Origin: DASSUC01 sp035649895 | GTDB lineage: Bacteria; Actinomycetota; Actinomycetes; Mycobacteriales; Micromonosporaceae | Assembly (NCBI GenBank): GCA_035649895.1 | Contig: DASRIS010000105.1 | Coordinates: 1-33,350 of the forward strand | Direction: 5' to 3' | DNA: 33,350 nt | Shown: positions 7,900-16,038 of the stretch, piece after piece | Numbering within the stretch: the stretch's first letter is position 1 | Layout of the letters: each line of letters begins with the position of its first letter | The notes under the pieces: generated by a model | Seen by the model: only the letters and a program-made list of their open reading frames with translations | Told to the model about the DNA's origin: nothing | Database searches by the model: none | Translations under genes and position numbers: made by a program

Positions 7900-8871
7900 T
7901 CAGGCGCCACCTGCGAGCCGCTCGGTCTGGGCGGCGATGACCTCTCGGGCGAGCTGGCGGTAGTTACGCGCGCCGGAGGAGGCCGGGTCGAGCGAGGTGA
8001 TCGGCGTGCCGGCCACCGTGGACTCGGGGAACTTCACCGTCTTGGTGATGACGGTCTGGTAGACCTTGTCGCCGAACGCCTCCACCACCCGTTGCAGCAC
8101 CTGCCGGCAGTGCGTGGTGCGGCTGTCGTACATGGTGGCGAGGATGCCCTCGAGCTCCAGGTCGAAGTTGAGCCGCTCGCGGACCTTGTCGATCGTGTCC
8201 AGCAGCAGCGCCACCCCGCGCAGGCTGAAGAACTCACACTCCAGCGGGATCAGCACGCCGTGCGACACGGTCAGCGCGTTGATCGCGAGCAGACCCAGCG
8301 ACGGCTGGCAGTCGATGAGGATGAAGTCGTACTCGCGGAGCACCGGGCGCAGCACGCGGGCCAGCGCCATCTCCCGGGCGACCTCGGTGACCAGCTGGAT
8401 CTCTGCCGCGGCCAGGTCGATGTTGGCCGGGAGCAGGTGCAGGCCGGCGACATCCGTCTTGATCAGGATGTCGTCGATGCTTACGTCGTCCTGCATGAGC
8501 AGGTTGTAGACGGACACGTCGAGGTTGTGCGGGTTGACCCCGAGACCGACCGAGAGCGCGCCCTGCGGGTCGCAGTCGACGAGCAGCACCTTGCGCCCGT
8601 ACTCGGCGAGCGCGGCACCGAGGTTGATCGTTGTGGTGGTCTTGCCGACGCCGCCCTTCTGGTTGGCCATGGCGATGATGCGCGCCGGACCGTGCCGGTC
8701 GGTGGGCATCGGGTCCGGGATCGGGCGACGCATCGTATACGCCGCCGGGTCGGCCGGACCCAGCTCCGCGCCGAAGGCGAGCGCGGACTGCTGCTCCGCA
8801 CGCAGCGTCGAGGTCCACGCCTCGGCCTGGTCGCTGATGCCTGCCATCTCCTGACCGCCCTCGGAGCTCAT
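7900..8871 (-). CDS. parA: ParA/Soj-family chromosome-partitioning ATPase
   Basis: 323 residues from the chosen ATG. The deviant Walker A motif QKGGVGKTTTT, switch DCDPQGALSVGLG, DFILIDCQPSLGLLAINAL and LDTIDKVRERLN mark a ParA-family ATPase that dimerises with ATP and binds nucleoid DNA. This is the scpA-linked paralogue found in actinobacteria, not the parAB copy near the origin, and no parB lies nearby. An N-terminal stretch of about 65 residues precedes the ATPase core. The frame is open to 9024, but the upstream part is Arg-rich and unlikely. ATG at 8871 and ATG at 8847 (MAGISDQAE) are both possible starts, and neither has a strong ribosome site. A role with the SMC-ScpAB condensin is suggested by position only. 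Confidence 0.9.
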   Translation of the reverse strand: MSSEGGQEMAGISDQAEAWTSTLRAEQQSALAFGAELGPADPAAYTMRRPIPDPMPTDRHGPARIIAMANQKGGVGKTTTTINLGAALAEYGRKVLLVDCDPQGALSVGLGVNPHNLDVSVYNLLMQDDVSIDDILIKTDVAGLHLLPANIDLAAAEIQLVTEVAREMALARVLRPVLREYDFILIDCQPSLGLLAINALTVSHGVLIPLECEFFSLRGVALLLDTIDKVRERLNFDLELEGILATMYDSRTTHCRQVLQRVVEAFGDKVYQTVITKTVKFPESTVAGTPITSLDPASSGARNYRQLAREVIAAQTERLAGGA

Positions 8872-9118
8872 GCTGTTGCCCGACTGTACGCCAACGAACG
8901 GGCCGGATCGGGGACAACGCTCGGCGTGTCGGGCCAGCACCGCCCCGCAGCCGAGGACCAGCACGGGTCCGTGGCCGGGCTCCGCGCGACGGCGCGGGCG
9001 TAGGTCCTTCCTCGCGACCGGCACGGTCCTCTCGTAACCGGGCGACCTTGAGGAGGGACCTACGCCGTAGCCGTCAGCTACTCCTCCGGCCCCATCAGGA
9101 TGGCCTCATCAGATGGCC
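8872..9118. other. Intergenic region upstream of parA
   Basis: This 247-base stretch must hold the parA promoter, but I cannot pick convincing -35 and -10 boxes. Near its lower-coordinate neighbour gene it has ATGGCCTCATC twice (9100-9110 and 9113-9123), the second copy overlapping the stop of the secreted protein gene. No gene is supported here. Confidence 0.5.
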
Positions 9119-10837
9119 TCATCCGGCTGGCACCAGGACGATCGCGTCGCCGTTCTGGCGCTCGACGGGGCGGCCCTGGGCGTCGAGGTCGGACGGGGAG
9201 CTGACCAGCTGCCCGTTGACCACTGTGGCCGACGACCCGCCGCCGTCCAGGTTGACCGCTTCCACCGCACCCAGCGCCTTCATGACCTGGGCGTACGCCA
9301 TGATCGAAAGACCTTGGCTGTAGCTGTCCTGCCGCCCGTCCACCTGCACGAACAGCAGCCGGCCCGAGGCGTCGACGCCGACACCGCTGCGCGGGTTGTC
9401 CCGGATGAACCAGGCGTAGCCGAAGGACGCGCCGAGCGCAGAGGCCGGCAGTCCCAGCGTCGGGTCCTCGTGCACCAGGCCGTCGGCGACCGGGTTGACG
9501 GCGAGCTGGCCGTTGCTGACCAGCCGCGGCCCGCCGTTGACGACGGAGTCGGTCGGCCCGAAGGTCACCTGCTGCCCGGCGTCGTCGGTGACCGTCAGGT
9601 CCAGGTGCATCGGGCCGCCGACCGTGGCGTGCGTGGACAGCCAGGCCGCGTCGGCCCCGGTCGCCTGCACGAGGCGGTAGCCGGTGGGGATGGCCGCACC
9701 GGTGCGCGGGCGGACGGCGGTCACCGTGCCGTCCGGGTCCACCAGCGCCTCGGCGCCAGGACCGGCGGCGGGGGCGGTGCCGTACTCCGGGGTCAGCACG
9801 ACCAGCTCGTCAGGGTCGGTGCAGGTGAAGTCGTGCACCGGCCGCTGCGTGGGCGCGTCGCCGCCGGTCCCGCCGCAGTTGCGCACCACGCCGGGCACCC
9901 GGTTCAGCGCGTCGACCAGGTGTGTCGCCGGCCCGAACCGGACCGTGTACCGGCTTGACAGCGCCGTGAACCGCGTCTTGCGGCCGTCGTTGCCGAGCAC
10001 CAGGGCGTACCGGCCGTTCGTGGCGGCGGTGAGCACCTCGCCGTCCACCACGGACAGGCCCGCGGGCACGCCCGGCGTCCCGTCCGCCGGGTTGATGGTG
10101 AAGAAGCCGCCGTTCATCGCGTACAGGGCGCCGGCCTTGCGGGCCATGGCGGTGGTGGTCTCCCGGCCGGAGACCCAGTCGCCGACGGTCGCCCTGATCC
10201 GGCCGGCGAACCTCTTCGGGTCGACGCTCAGCACCCGGACCACCCATGGTCCGGTGTTGTCCGGCCGCCCGTCCTGTCCGGTGTAGACGGTGAACGCCCG
10301 GAACCCGGCAGCGGTGAGCGCGACCAGCAGCGGGTCGGTGGCGGCGGGCTTGGCGGCGTAGCGGCCGACGCGCAGCGTGTATCCGATCAGGCCGCCTGCG
10401 TACCCCTCGAAGCTGGGGGCGTAGTCGACCGGCTCGACCCGTGGCTGCCAGCCCCGGTTGGCCATCTCCTGCGCCACCGACGGCGCCGCAAGCATCTGCT
10501 GCGCGACGGCGTTGGCCTTGTCGAGCGTGCCGACTGCGCCCTGGTCGGCGGTCGGGTCGGGGTCCGGCTTGACCGGGCCGACCGGGATGTTGACGCCGAT
10601 CGTCCAGTACTCGCGGGCGGTGTCGTTGTAGCCGCGGGTGATGGTGGTGAGGGTGACGCCGGGGGCGAGCTGCTGCTCCACCCGGGTCTCGGTGAGGGTG
10701 GCCGGCCCGAGCGGCAGCGGGCCCGGGGGCAGGGACTGCGGCGGGGGGCCTGCCGCGGCGCCGGTGGAGACCGGAGCCAGCGGCAGTGTGGCAGCGAGGG
10801 CGAGGGTGACCGCCAGCCAGCTGCGGGACAGTCGCAT
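9119..10837 (-). CDS. Secreted phosphodiester glycosidase (NAGPA) family protein
   Basis: 572 residues from ATG 10837, which has GAAAGG about nine bases upstream. This start exposes a clean signal peptide (MRLSRSWLAVTLALAATL then Ala-rich, cleavage probably near residue 27). The middle region (about 95-190: WTIGVNIP, GYTLRVGRYA, AAGFRAFTVYTGQDG) resembles a SPOR-like repeat and could bind glycan, but this is tentative. The C-terminal half is the phosphodiester glycosidase domain, with ALYAMNGGFF and the signature GAVEAVNLDGGGSSATVVNG. The family includes the enzyme that removes GlcNAc from phosphodiester-linked sugars; bacterial members are mostly uncharacterised exported proteins. It lies between parA and xerD, where the mycobacterial order has other genes. 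The substrate is unknown. Confidence 0.88.
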   Translation of the reverse strand: MRLSRSWLAVTLALAATLPLAPVSTGAAAGPPPQSLPPGPLPLGPATLTETRVEQQLAPGVTLTTITRGYNDTAREYWTIGVNIPVGPVKPDPDPTADQGAVGTLDKANAVAQQMLAAPSVAQEMANRGWQPRVEPVDYAPSFEGYAGGLIGYTLRVGRYAAKPAATDPLLVALTAAGFRAFTVYTGQDGRPDNTGPWVVRVLSVDPKRFAGRIRATVGDWVSGRETTTAMARKAGALYAMNGGFFTINPADGTPGVPAGLSVVDGEVLTAATNGRYALVLGNDGRKTRFTALSSRYTVRFGPATHLVDALNRVPGVVRNCGGTGGDAPTQRPVHDFTCTDPDELVVLTPEYGTAPAAGPGAEALVDPDGTVTAVRPRTGAAIPTGYRLVQATGADAAWLSTHATVGGPMHLDLTVTDDAGQQVTFGPTDSVVNGGPRLVSNGQLAVNPVADGLVHEDPTLGLPASALGASFGYAWFIRDNPRSGVGVDASGRLLFVQVDGRQDSYSQGLSIMAYAQVMKALGAVEAVNLDGGGSSATVVNGQLVSSPSDLDAQGRPVERQNGDAIVLVPAG

Positions 10838-10864
10838 GCGGACAAACCTTTCGTCAGGAGGTGC

Positions 10865-10889
10865 GCATACCTGGATATCCACGCTATGC
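10865..10889. promoter_or_regulatory. Nested palindrome upstream of the secreted glycosidase gene
   Basis: The 10-bp perfect palindrome TGGATATCCA (10872-10881) is flanked by GCATA (10865-10869) and TATGC (10885-10889), which are also complementary around nearly the same centre. It lies 28-52 bases before the ATG at 10837, in a short AT-richer patch where a promoter or operator is expected. A repressor site is a reasonable guess; the factor is unknown. Confidence 0.45.
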
Positions 10890-10936
10890 CGTTCGTACCT
10901 CACCCGAGTAGTACGACCGGCGTGTCGCCCGCGCGC

Positions 10937-11003
10937 GGCGCGGGAAGCTTCAGCGCAGGGGCTCGGCGCGGGAAGCTCGGCGCAGGGGCTCGGCGCAGGG
11001 CGC
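10937..11003. repeat. 27-28-bp tandem repeat between xerD and the glycosidase gene
   Basis: Unit 1 (10937-10964) and unit 2 (10965-10991) are nearly identical apart from a one-base length difference, and a third partial copy starts at 10992. All are non-coding. It resembles the minisatellites found inside neighbouring genes. Confidence 0.75.
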
Positions 11004-11029
11004 TACGCAGGCGGAACGGAGGCGGCGCG

Positions 11030-12004
11030 CTAGCCGCGGGCCCGGGGGTGCGCCAGCGCGTAGACCTCGCGCAGGTGCTCGACGGTGACCTGGGTGTAGA
11101 TCTGGGTGGTCGTCACCGAGGCGTGCCCGAGCAGCTCCTGCACCACCCGCACGTCCGCGCCGCCGTCGAGCAGGTGCGTGGCGTAGGAGTGGCGCAGGGT
11201 GTGTGGGGACACCGCGCGGGGCCCGTCGACCGGCAGGCCGGCGCGCTGGGCGGCACGGCGCAGGATGATCCAGGCGCTCTGCCGGGACAGCGGTCCACCT
11301 CGGCTGTTCAGGAACACCGCAGGGCTGCCGCGGCCGGCACTGGCCAGCGCCGGCCGGGCCCGTACCAGGTAGGCCTCCAGCGCCTGGCGGGCGTAGCTGC
11401 CGACCGGCACCACCCTGGTGCGGCCACCCTTGCCGTGCAGGACCACGGCGCCCTCAGCCAGGCCCAGGTCGTCGACTGCCGCCCCGACCGCCTCGGAGAT
11501 GCGCGCGCCGGTGCCGTAGAGGAACTCCAGCAGCGCCCGGTCCCGTAGCCCGAGCGGCTCGTCCTGGCGCTCCACACTGGACAGCAGCCGGTCCACGTCG
11601 GACACGTCGAGCGCCTTCGGCAGCCGGCGGGGCGGGACCGATGGGCGTACCTCGCGGGTGGGGTCGTCGGCGGACAGCCCCTCGCGGAGGGCGAAGCGGT
11701 GCAGCCCGCGTACGGCGCTCGCGGCCCGGGCGGCGGAGGCGGCGGACAGCGGCGGGTGCTCGCCGTCGCCCTCGCGCAGCCGGGCCACGTGGTCGGCGAC
11801 CTGCTGCGCGGTCGCCGCCCGTAGGTCGGCCACGCCCGCCGAGGCCAGGAACCCGGCGTACCGGTCCAGGTCGCGACGGTACGCCTGAAGCGTGTTGCCG
11901 GCCAGTCCACGCTCGACGGTCAGGTGGTCGAGGTAGGCACGTATCGCCCGCTCGACCGGCACCGGTCGAGCCGGGCCCGGCGCGGTCGCCGCCGCTGCGG
12001 TCAC
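11030..12004 (-). CDS. xerD: Tyrosine recombinase XerD
   Basis: 324 residues. With XerC it resolves chromosome dimers at dif during division. The N-terminal SAM-like domain (about 15-105, AIRAYLDHLTVERGLAGNTL) is followed by the catalytic domain with R168 (GARISE), K192 (GKGGRTR), H268 and R271 (HTLRHSYATHLL), H294 (LLGHAS) and the Y303 nucleophile (QIYTQV). All six are present. The start is GTG at 12004, 26 bases after the ald stop. The position matches mycobacterial xerD (Rv1701), next to the NUDIX gene and pyrG. An alternative reading as a phage integrase is unlikely because of the length, motif set and context. Confidence 0.94.
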   Translation of the reverse strand: MTAAAATAPGPARPVPVERAIRAYLDHLTVERGLAGNTLQAYRRDLDRYAGFLASAGVADLRAATAQQVADHVARLREGDGEHPPLSAASAARAASAVRGLHRFALREGLSADDPTREVRPSVPPRRLPKALDVSDVDRLLSSVERQDEPLGLRDRALLEFLYGTGARISEAVGAAVDDLGLAEGAVVLHGKGGRTRVVPVGSYARQALEAYLVRARPALASAGRGSPAVFLNSRGGPLSRQSAWIILRRAAQRAGLPVDGPRAVSPHTLRHSYATHLLDGGADVRVVQELLGHASVTTTQIYTQVTVEHLREVYALAHPRARG

Positions 12005-12030
12005 CGGCGGGTCGGTCGCCGCCGTCTCGG

Positions 12031-13146
12031 TCAGGCCAGCACCTCGTCGATCTTCACGCTGGACATGGCGTGCGCCTCGGCCACCGGGGCGTTGGTCACC
12101 TGCCCGTCGTAGGTGTTCAGGCCCAGCGCGAGGGCCCGGTCCCGGCGCAGGGCGTCCCGCCAGCCGTGGTTGGCCAGCTCCACGGCGTACGGCAGGGTGA
12201 CGTTGGTCAGCGCGTACGTGCTGGTGTGCGGGACCGCGCCGGGCATGTTGGCCACGCAGTAGAAGACGCTCTCGTGCACGGTGTAGACCGGGTCGGCGTG
12301 GGTGGTGGGGTGCGACGCCTCAAAGCAGCCGCCCTGGTCGATGGAGATGTCAACCAGCACGCTGCCCGGCTTCATCCGGGCCACCAGGTCGTTGGGGATC
12401 AGCATCGGGGCCTTGGCGCCGGGCACCAGGACCGCGCCGATCACCAGGTCGGCGTCGAGCACCGCCCGCTCCACCTCGTACGCGTTGGACGCGACCGTCT
12501 GCAGGTGCCCCTGGTAGATCGCGTCGGCCTGGCGCAGCTTGTTGATGTTCTTGTCCAGCAGCAGGACCTCGGCCTGCATACCGAGGGCGATCGCGGCGGC
12601 GTTCATGCCGGACACGCCGGCGCCGATGACGACCACCTTCGCCGCGTAGACGCCGGAGACGCCGCCCATCAGCACGCCGCGCCCGCCGCCGGGGCGCATC
12701 AGGTGGTACGCCCCGACCTGCGGCGCGAGCCGGCCGGCGACCTCGGACATCGGGGCGAGCAGGGGAAGCGACCCGTCGGCCAGCTCGACGGTCTCGTACG
12801 CGATGCCGGTCACCCGCCGCTCGACCAGCGCGTCCGTGCACTCCCGGGAGGCGGCCAGGTGCAGGTAGGTGAAGAGCACCTGACCGGCGCGCATCCGGTG
12901 GTACTCCTCGGCGATCGGCTCCTTCACCTTGAGCACCAGGTCGGCGTCGGCCCACACCTCGTCGGCGGTGGGGCGGATAGCGGCGCCGGCGGCGGCGAAC
13001 TCGTCGTCCGAGATCGACGACCCGAGGCCCGCTCCGGACTCGACCAGCACCTGGTGGCCGTGGCGGACCAGCTCGTTGACGCCTGCCGGCGTGATCGCGA
13101 CGCGGTACTCGTGGTTCTTGACCTCGCGCGGAATTCCGACCTTCAT
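12031..13146 (-). CDS. ald: Alanine dehydrogenase
   Basis: 371 residues, the full family length. It catalyses NAD-dependent reversible deamination of L-alanine to pyruvate and ammonia in the cytosol. MKVGIPREVKNHEYRVA is the family N-terminus. K75 (KVKEP) and H96 (TYLHLA) are the substrate-binding and catalytic residues. The Rossmann motif VVVIGAGVSGMNAA and the segment MPGAVPHTSTYALTN complete the signature. ATG 13146 follows an AGAGGGG site. The 374-base upstream region has an inverted repeat (13332-13358) that could be a regulator site; mycobacterial ald is controlled by the Lrp-family regulator AldR, but I see no regulator gene here. Confidence 0.96.
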   Translation of the reverse strand: MKVGIPREVKNHEYRVAITPAGVNELVRHGHQVLVESGAGLGSSISDDEFAAAGAAIRPTADEVWADADLVLKVKEPIAEEYHRMRAGQVLFTYLHLAASRECTDALVERRVTGIAYETVELADGSLPLLAPMSEVAGRLAPQVGAYHLMRPGGGRGVLMGGVSGVYAAKVVVIGAGVSGMNAAAIALGMQAEVLLLDKNINKLRQADAIYQGHLQTVASNAYEVERAVLDADLVIGAVLVPGAKAPMLIPNDLVARMKPGSVLVDISIDQGGCFEASHPTTHADPVYTVHESVFYCVANMPGAVPHTSTYALTNVTLPYAVELANHGWRDALRRDRALALGLNTYDGQVTNAPVAEAHAMSSVKIDEVLA

Positions 13147-13331
13147 GTGTACGACCCCTCTTTCCGGCCGAACGCGGCCCCGTTGCCGGTCGGTGAGCGC
13201 TGCCCCGCCCGCCGCAGTCTAGGCCTGGATCCACAGTGAACAGGGGACCACCGCCGGGCCTCCGGTCCGGGGTAGCGGCCTCCAGCTGCGATGCGGCCCG
13301 TCCCGCGGCAGCCGGCAGCGGGCGACGTCCC

Positions 13332-13358
13332 GTAACACTGTGTACATAATGCCGTTAC
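13332..13358. promoter_or_regulatory. Inverted repeat, candidate operator or promoter region for ald
   Basis: GTAAC (13332-13336) and GTTAC (13354-13358) are inverted around an AT-rich core containing TGTACATAAT. It is one of the few AT-rich patches in the neighbourhood and lies about 190-210 bases before the ald start. It could carry promoter elements in either direction. This rests on composition and symmetry only. Confidence 0.35.
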
Positions 13359-13395
13359 CGGAAGCCCTGCGCTCGCCACGCCACCGAAGGGCAGT

Positions 13396-13482
13396 GTGAG
13401 CCGGGTGCCTGGGCCGGGCCTTCGGGTGCTGGACTACGTGCTGTACTTCGGCACCACGGTCGGCGAACCGGACTGGGCATGA
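13396..13482 (+). CDS. Candidate 28-residue small protein
   Basis: GTG at 13396 begins a frame reading SRVPGPGLRVLDYVLYFG and ending TTVGEPDWA, with G/C in nearly every third codon position and an AAGGG ribosome-site-like stretch upstream (13387-13391). A 16-codon frame from ATG 13349 (MPLPEALRSPRHRRAV) ends with TGA overlapping this GTG, which would couple them. It contains a rare TTA codon. The aromatic motif DYVLYF reads like protein rather than noise, but I recognise no family. It may be chance in GC-rich DNA. Confidence 0.3.
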   Translation: MSRVPGPGLRVLDYVLYFGTTVGEPDWA

Positions 13483-13520
13483 CGGGCCGGACTGGGCCGC
13501 GGCGGGCCGACTGAGCCGCC

Positions 13521-14117
13521 TCAGCCGGGTGATGGGCTGTCGACCGGGCGGAGACCGCGCCAGCCGGCGTCCCGGACCCGGGCGGCGGCGAGCACGCCCA
13601 CCAGGCACGCGGCATTGGTTATCGCCCCGGACAGCCCCATCGCCACCGCCTCGTCCAGCGGCACCCGCGCAACGACGAGGTGCGCCTCCTCGTGGGTGCG
13701 GGTGTAGCGGTCGCGTTCGGGCACCGGGCGCAGCTCACGGGCGAGGTAGAGCCGGATCAGCTCGTCCGAGCACCCGGGTGAGGTGTGCACGTCGGCGAGG
13801 AGGTCGTACCGGCCGGCGACGAGGTCGGCCTCCTCCGCCAGCTCCCGCGCAGCCGTCTCGACCGGCGGCTCGCCGACTACGTCGACCAGGCCGGCCGGCA
13901 GCTCCCACAGCTCGCGGCGCAGCGCGTGGCGGTACTGGCGGACCAGGACGACCCGCTCCTGCTCGTCCACTGCCACCACGCCGACGGCCCCTGGATGCAC
14001 CAGGTAGTCGCGCTGGGCGGTGACCCCGTCCGGCATGGTGACCTGGTCGGTGACCACCCGGAACACGGCTCCGGTGAACGGCTCGACCCGGTCCCGCACC
14101 CGGTACCCGTCGGTCAC
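13521..14117 (-). CDS. NUDIX hydrolase, ADP-ribose pyrophosphatase type
   Basis: 198 residues from GTG 14117, whose codon overlaps the pyrG stop (GTGA). The N-terminal strand region (FTGAVFRVVTDQVTMPDG, RDYLVHPGAVGVVAVD) and the NUDIX box LPAGLVDVVGEPPVETAARELAEEADL match the ADP-ribose pyrophosphatase subgroup. The metal-binding RELxEE glutamates are present; the box glycine near its end is replaced by Asp. Likely substrate is ADP-ribose or a similar nucleoside diphosphate derivative. The frame stays open to 14903, but that part overlaps pyrG. In mycobacteria the orthologue (Rv1700) also follows pyrG. Confidence 0.92.
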   Translation of the reverse strand: MTDGYRVRDRVEPFTGAVFRVVTDQVTMPDGVTAQRDYLVHPGAVGVVAVDEQERVVLVRQYRHALRRELWELPAGLVDVVGEPPVETAARELAEEADLVAGRYDLLADVHTSPGCSDELIRLYLARELRPVPERDRYTRTHEEAHLVVARVPLDEAVAMGLSGAITNAACLVGVLAAARVRDAGWRGLRPVDSPSPG

Positions 14118-15940
14118 GATGACACCGGCGCCCGGTGCTCGGCCGGTTCCTGCCCGGCCGGCCCGCCCTGGCTCGCAGAGCCGCCACCGAGCACGCCGCC
14201 CACCCGGCCGTTGCCTCCACCGGCGCCACCCAGGGCGCCCGGACCACCAGGCTCGGGCAGCTCCACCGGCAGCCGCCCGGCCGCGTTGTACGCCAGCGCC
14301 GCGCCGACCAGCCCGACGAAGAGCGGGTGCGGGCGGGTAGGCCGGCTCTTGAGCTCCGGATGCGCCTGCGTGGCGACGAAGAACGGGTGCAGCTGCCGGT
14401 CCAGCTCGACGAACTCCACCAGCCGGCCGTCCGGGGACGTCCCGCTGATGCGCAGGCCCGCCTCTGTCAGGGCGTCGCGGTAGGCGTTGTTCACCTCGTA
14501 CCGGTGCCGGTGCCGCTCGGTCACCTCGGTGCGCCCGTACGCCTGCGCCGCCAGCGACCCGGCCGCGAGCGTCGCCGGATAGGACCCGAGCCGCATCGTG
14601 CCGCCCAGGTCTCCCCTGCCGGCCACGATGTCCTGCTGGTCGGCCATCGTGTCGATGACGGGGTGAAGGGCCTGCGGGTCGAACTCGGTGGAGTTGGCCC
14701 CGTCCAGCCCCGCCAGGTGCCGGGCCACCTCGATGGTCATGCACTGCAGGCCGAGGCACAGGCCGAGGATGGGGATCCCGTTCGCCCGGGCGTACCGGGC
14801 CGCTCCGATCTTGCCCTCGATGCCGCGCACCCCGAAGCCGCCCGGGATCACCACACCGTCCACACCGGACAGCGCGGCCGCCGCACCGGTCCCGGTGAGG
14901 CACTCGTCGCTGGGCACCCAGCGCAGCTCCACCCTGGTCCGGTGGGCGAAGCCGGCAGCCCGAACCGCCTCGGTCACGGACAGGTACGCGTCCGGCAGGT
15001 CGACGTACTTACCGACCATCGCCACGGTGACGCTCTGCGGCGAGTGGTGCACCCGGTCGAGCAGGTCGTCCCAGCGGCTCCAGTCCACGTCCCGGAAGGA
15101 CAGGTTCAACCGGCGTACGACGTACGCGTCGAGCCCTTCGCGGTGCAGCACCTTGGGGATGTCGTAGATGCTCGGCGCGTCCGGGGCGGCGACCACGGCC
15201 TCGCGGTCCACGTCGCAGTAGAGCGACAGCTTGTGGGTCAGCTTGTCCGGGACCGGCCGGTCGGACCGGCACACCAGCGCGTCGGGCTGGATGCCGATGC
15301 TACGCAGCGCGGCGACCGAGTGCTGGGTCGGCTTGGTCTTCAGCTCGCCGGACGGGGCCAGGTAGGGCACCAGCGACACGTGCAGGTAGAAGCAGTTGTC
15401 GCGGCCGATGTCGTGGCGCACCTGGCGGATCGCCTCCAGGAACGGCAGCGACTCGATGTCGCCCACCGTGCCGCCCACCTCGGTGATCACCACGTCCGGC
15501 GTACGGCCGTCCGCGTCCGGCTCGCCCATCGCCCGGATCCGGGCCTTGATCTCGTTGGTCACGTGCGGGATGACCTGGACCGTGTCGCCGAGGTACTCCC
15601 CCCGCCGCTCCTTGGCGATGACCGCCGAGTAGATCTGCCCGGTGGTCACGTTGGCCTTGCCCGCCAGCGCCCGGTCCAGGAACCGCTCGTAGTGACCGAT
15701 GTCCAGGTCGGTCTCTGCCCCGTCCTCGGTGACGAACACCTCGCCATGCTGGAACGGGTTCATGGTCCCCGGGTCGACGTTCAGGTACGGGTCGAGCTTC
15801 TGCATGACAACGCGCAGCCCGCGCGCGGTGAGCAGGTTGCCGAGGCTGGACGCGGTGAGCCCCTTGCCGAGGGAGGAGGCGACGCCTCCGGTGACGAAGA
15901 TGTGCTTCGGCGTGCCGCCAGGCGTCCGCGATGCGGTCAA
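14114..15940 (-). CDS. pyrG: CTP synthase
   Basis: 608 residues. It converts UTP to CTP using ATP and glutamine. The synthase domain starts with KHIFVTGGVASSLGKGLTA (12-30) and has the long conserved block KLDPYLNVDPGTMNPFQHGEVFVTEDG-type segment (48-74). The class I glutamine amidotransferase domain has the nucleophile C395 in ILGLCLGLQ and a late HPELKSRP element. The start is TTG at 15940, preceded by GGGAG at a good distance; the alternative would lose the conserved N-terminus. From about residue 558 there is an unusual Gly-rich tail of about 50 residues (PGGPGALGGAGGGNGRVGG) beyond the normal end. NUDIX overlaps downstream. Confidence 0.96.
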   Translation of the reverse strand: MTASRTPGGTPKHIFVTGGVASSLGKGLTASSLGNLLTARGLRVVMQKLDPYLNVDPGTMNPFQHGEVFVTEDGAETDLDIGHYERFLDRALAGKANVTTGQIYSAVIAKERRGEYLGDTVQVIPHVTNEIKARIRAMGEPDADGRTPDVVITEVGGTVGDIESLPFLEAIRQVRHDIGRDNCFYLHVSLVPYLAPSGELKTKPTQHSVAALRSIGIQPDALVCRSDRPVPDKLTHKLSLYCDVDREAVVAAPDAPSIYDIPKVLHREGLDAYVVRRLNLSFRDVDWSRWDDLLDRVHHSPQSVTVAMVGKYVDLPDAYLSVTEAVRAAGFAHRTRVELRWVPSDECLTGTGAAAALSGVDGVVIPGGFGVRGIEGKIGAARYARANGIPILGLCLGLQCMTIEVARHLAGLDGANSTEFDPQALHPVIDTMADQQDIVAGRGDLGGTMRLGSYPATLAAGSLAAQAYGRTEVTERHRHRYEVNNAYRDALTEAGLRISGTSPDGRLVEFVELDRQLHPFFVATQAHPELKSRPTRPHPLFVGLVGAALAYNAAGRLPVELPEPGGPGALGGAGGGNGRVGGVLGGGSASQGGPAGQEPAEHRAPVSS

Positions 15941-16038
15941 GATGGGCTCCCGTGGTTATCACTGCAGGGGGTGGCAGGACAGCGCAGCGTCACCGCAAAG
16001 AGATCATCCATAGCGAGATTGGCGCGACCCACGGGATT

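Larger units (their letters stand above)
13147..13520. other. 374-base intergenic region upstream of ald
   Basis: It holds the ald leader, an AT-richer patch with an inverted repeat at 13332-13358, a possible plus-strand mini-ORF pair (13349-13399 and 13396-13482), and a short repeat CCGGACTGGGC near 13468 and 13487 just before the NUDIX stop. No longer gene is supported on either strand. Confidence 0.6.

Noticed and set aside
8872..9024. N-terminal extension of ParA by 51 residues
   Set aside because: Arg-rich, without family similarity, and no ribosome site was seen.
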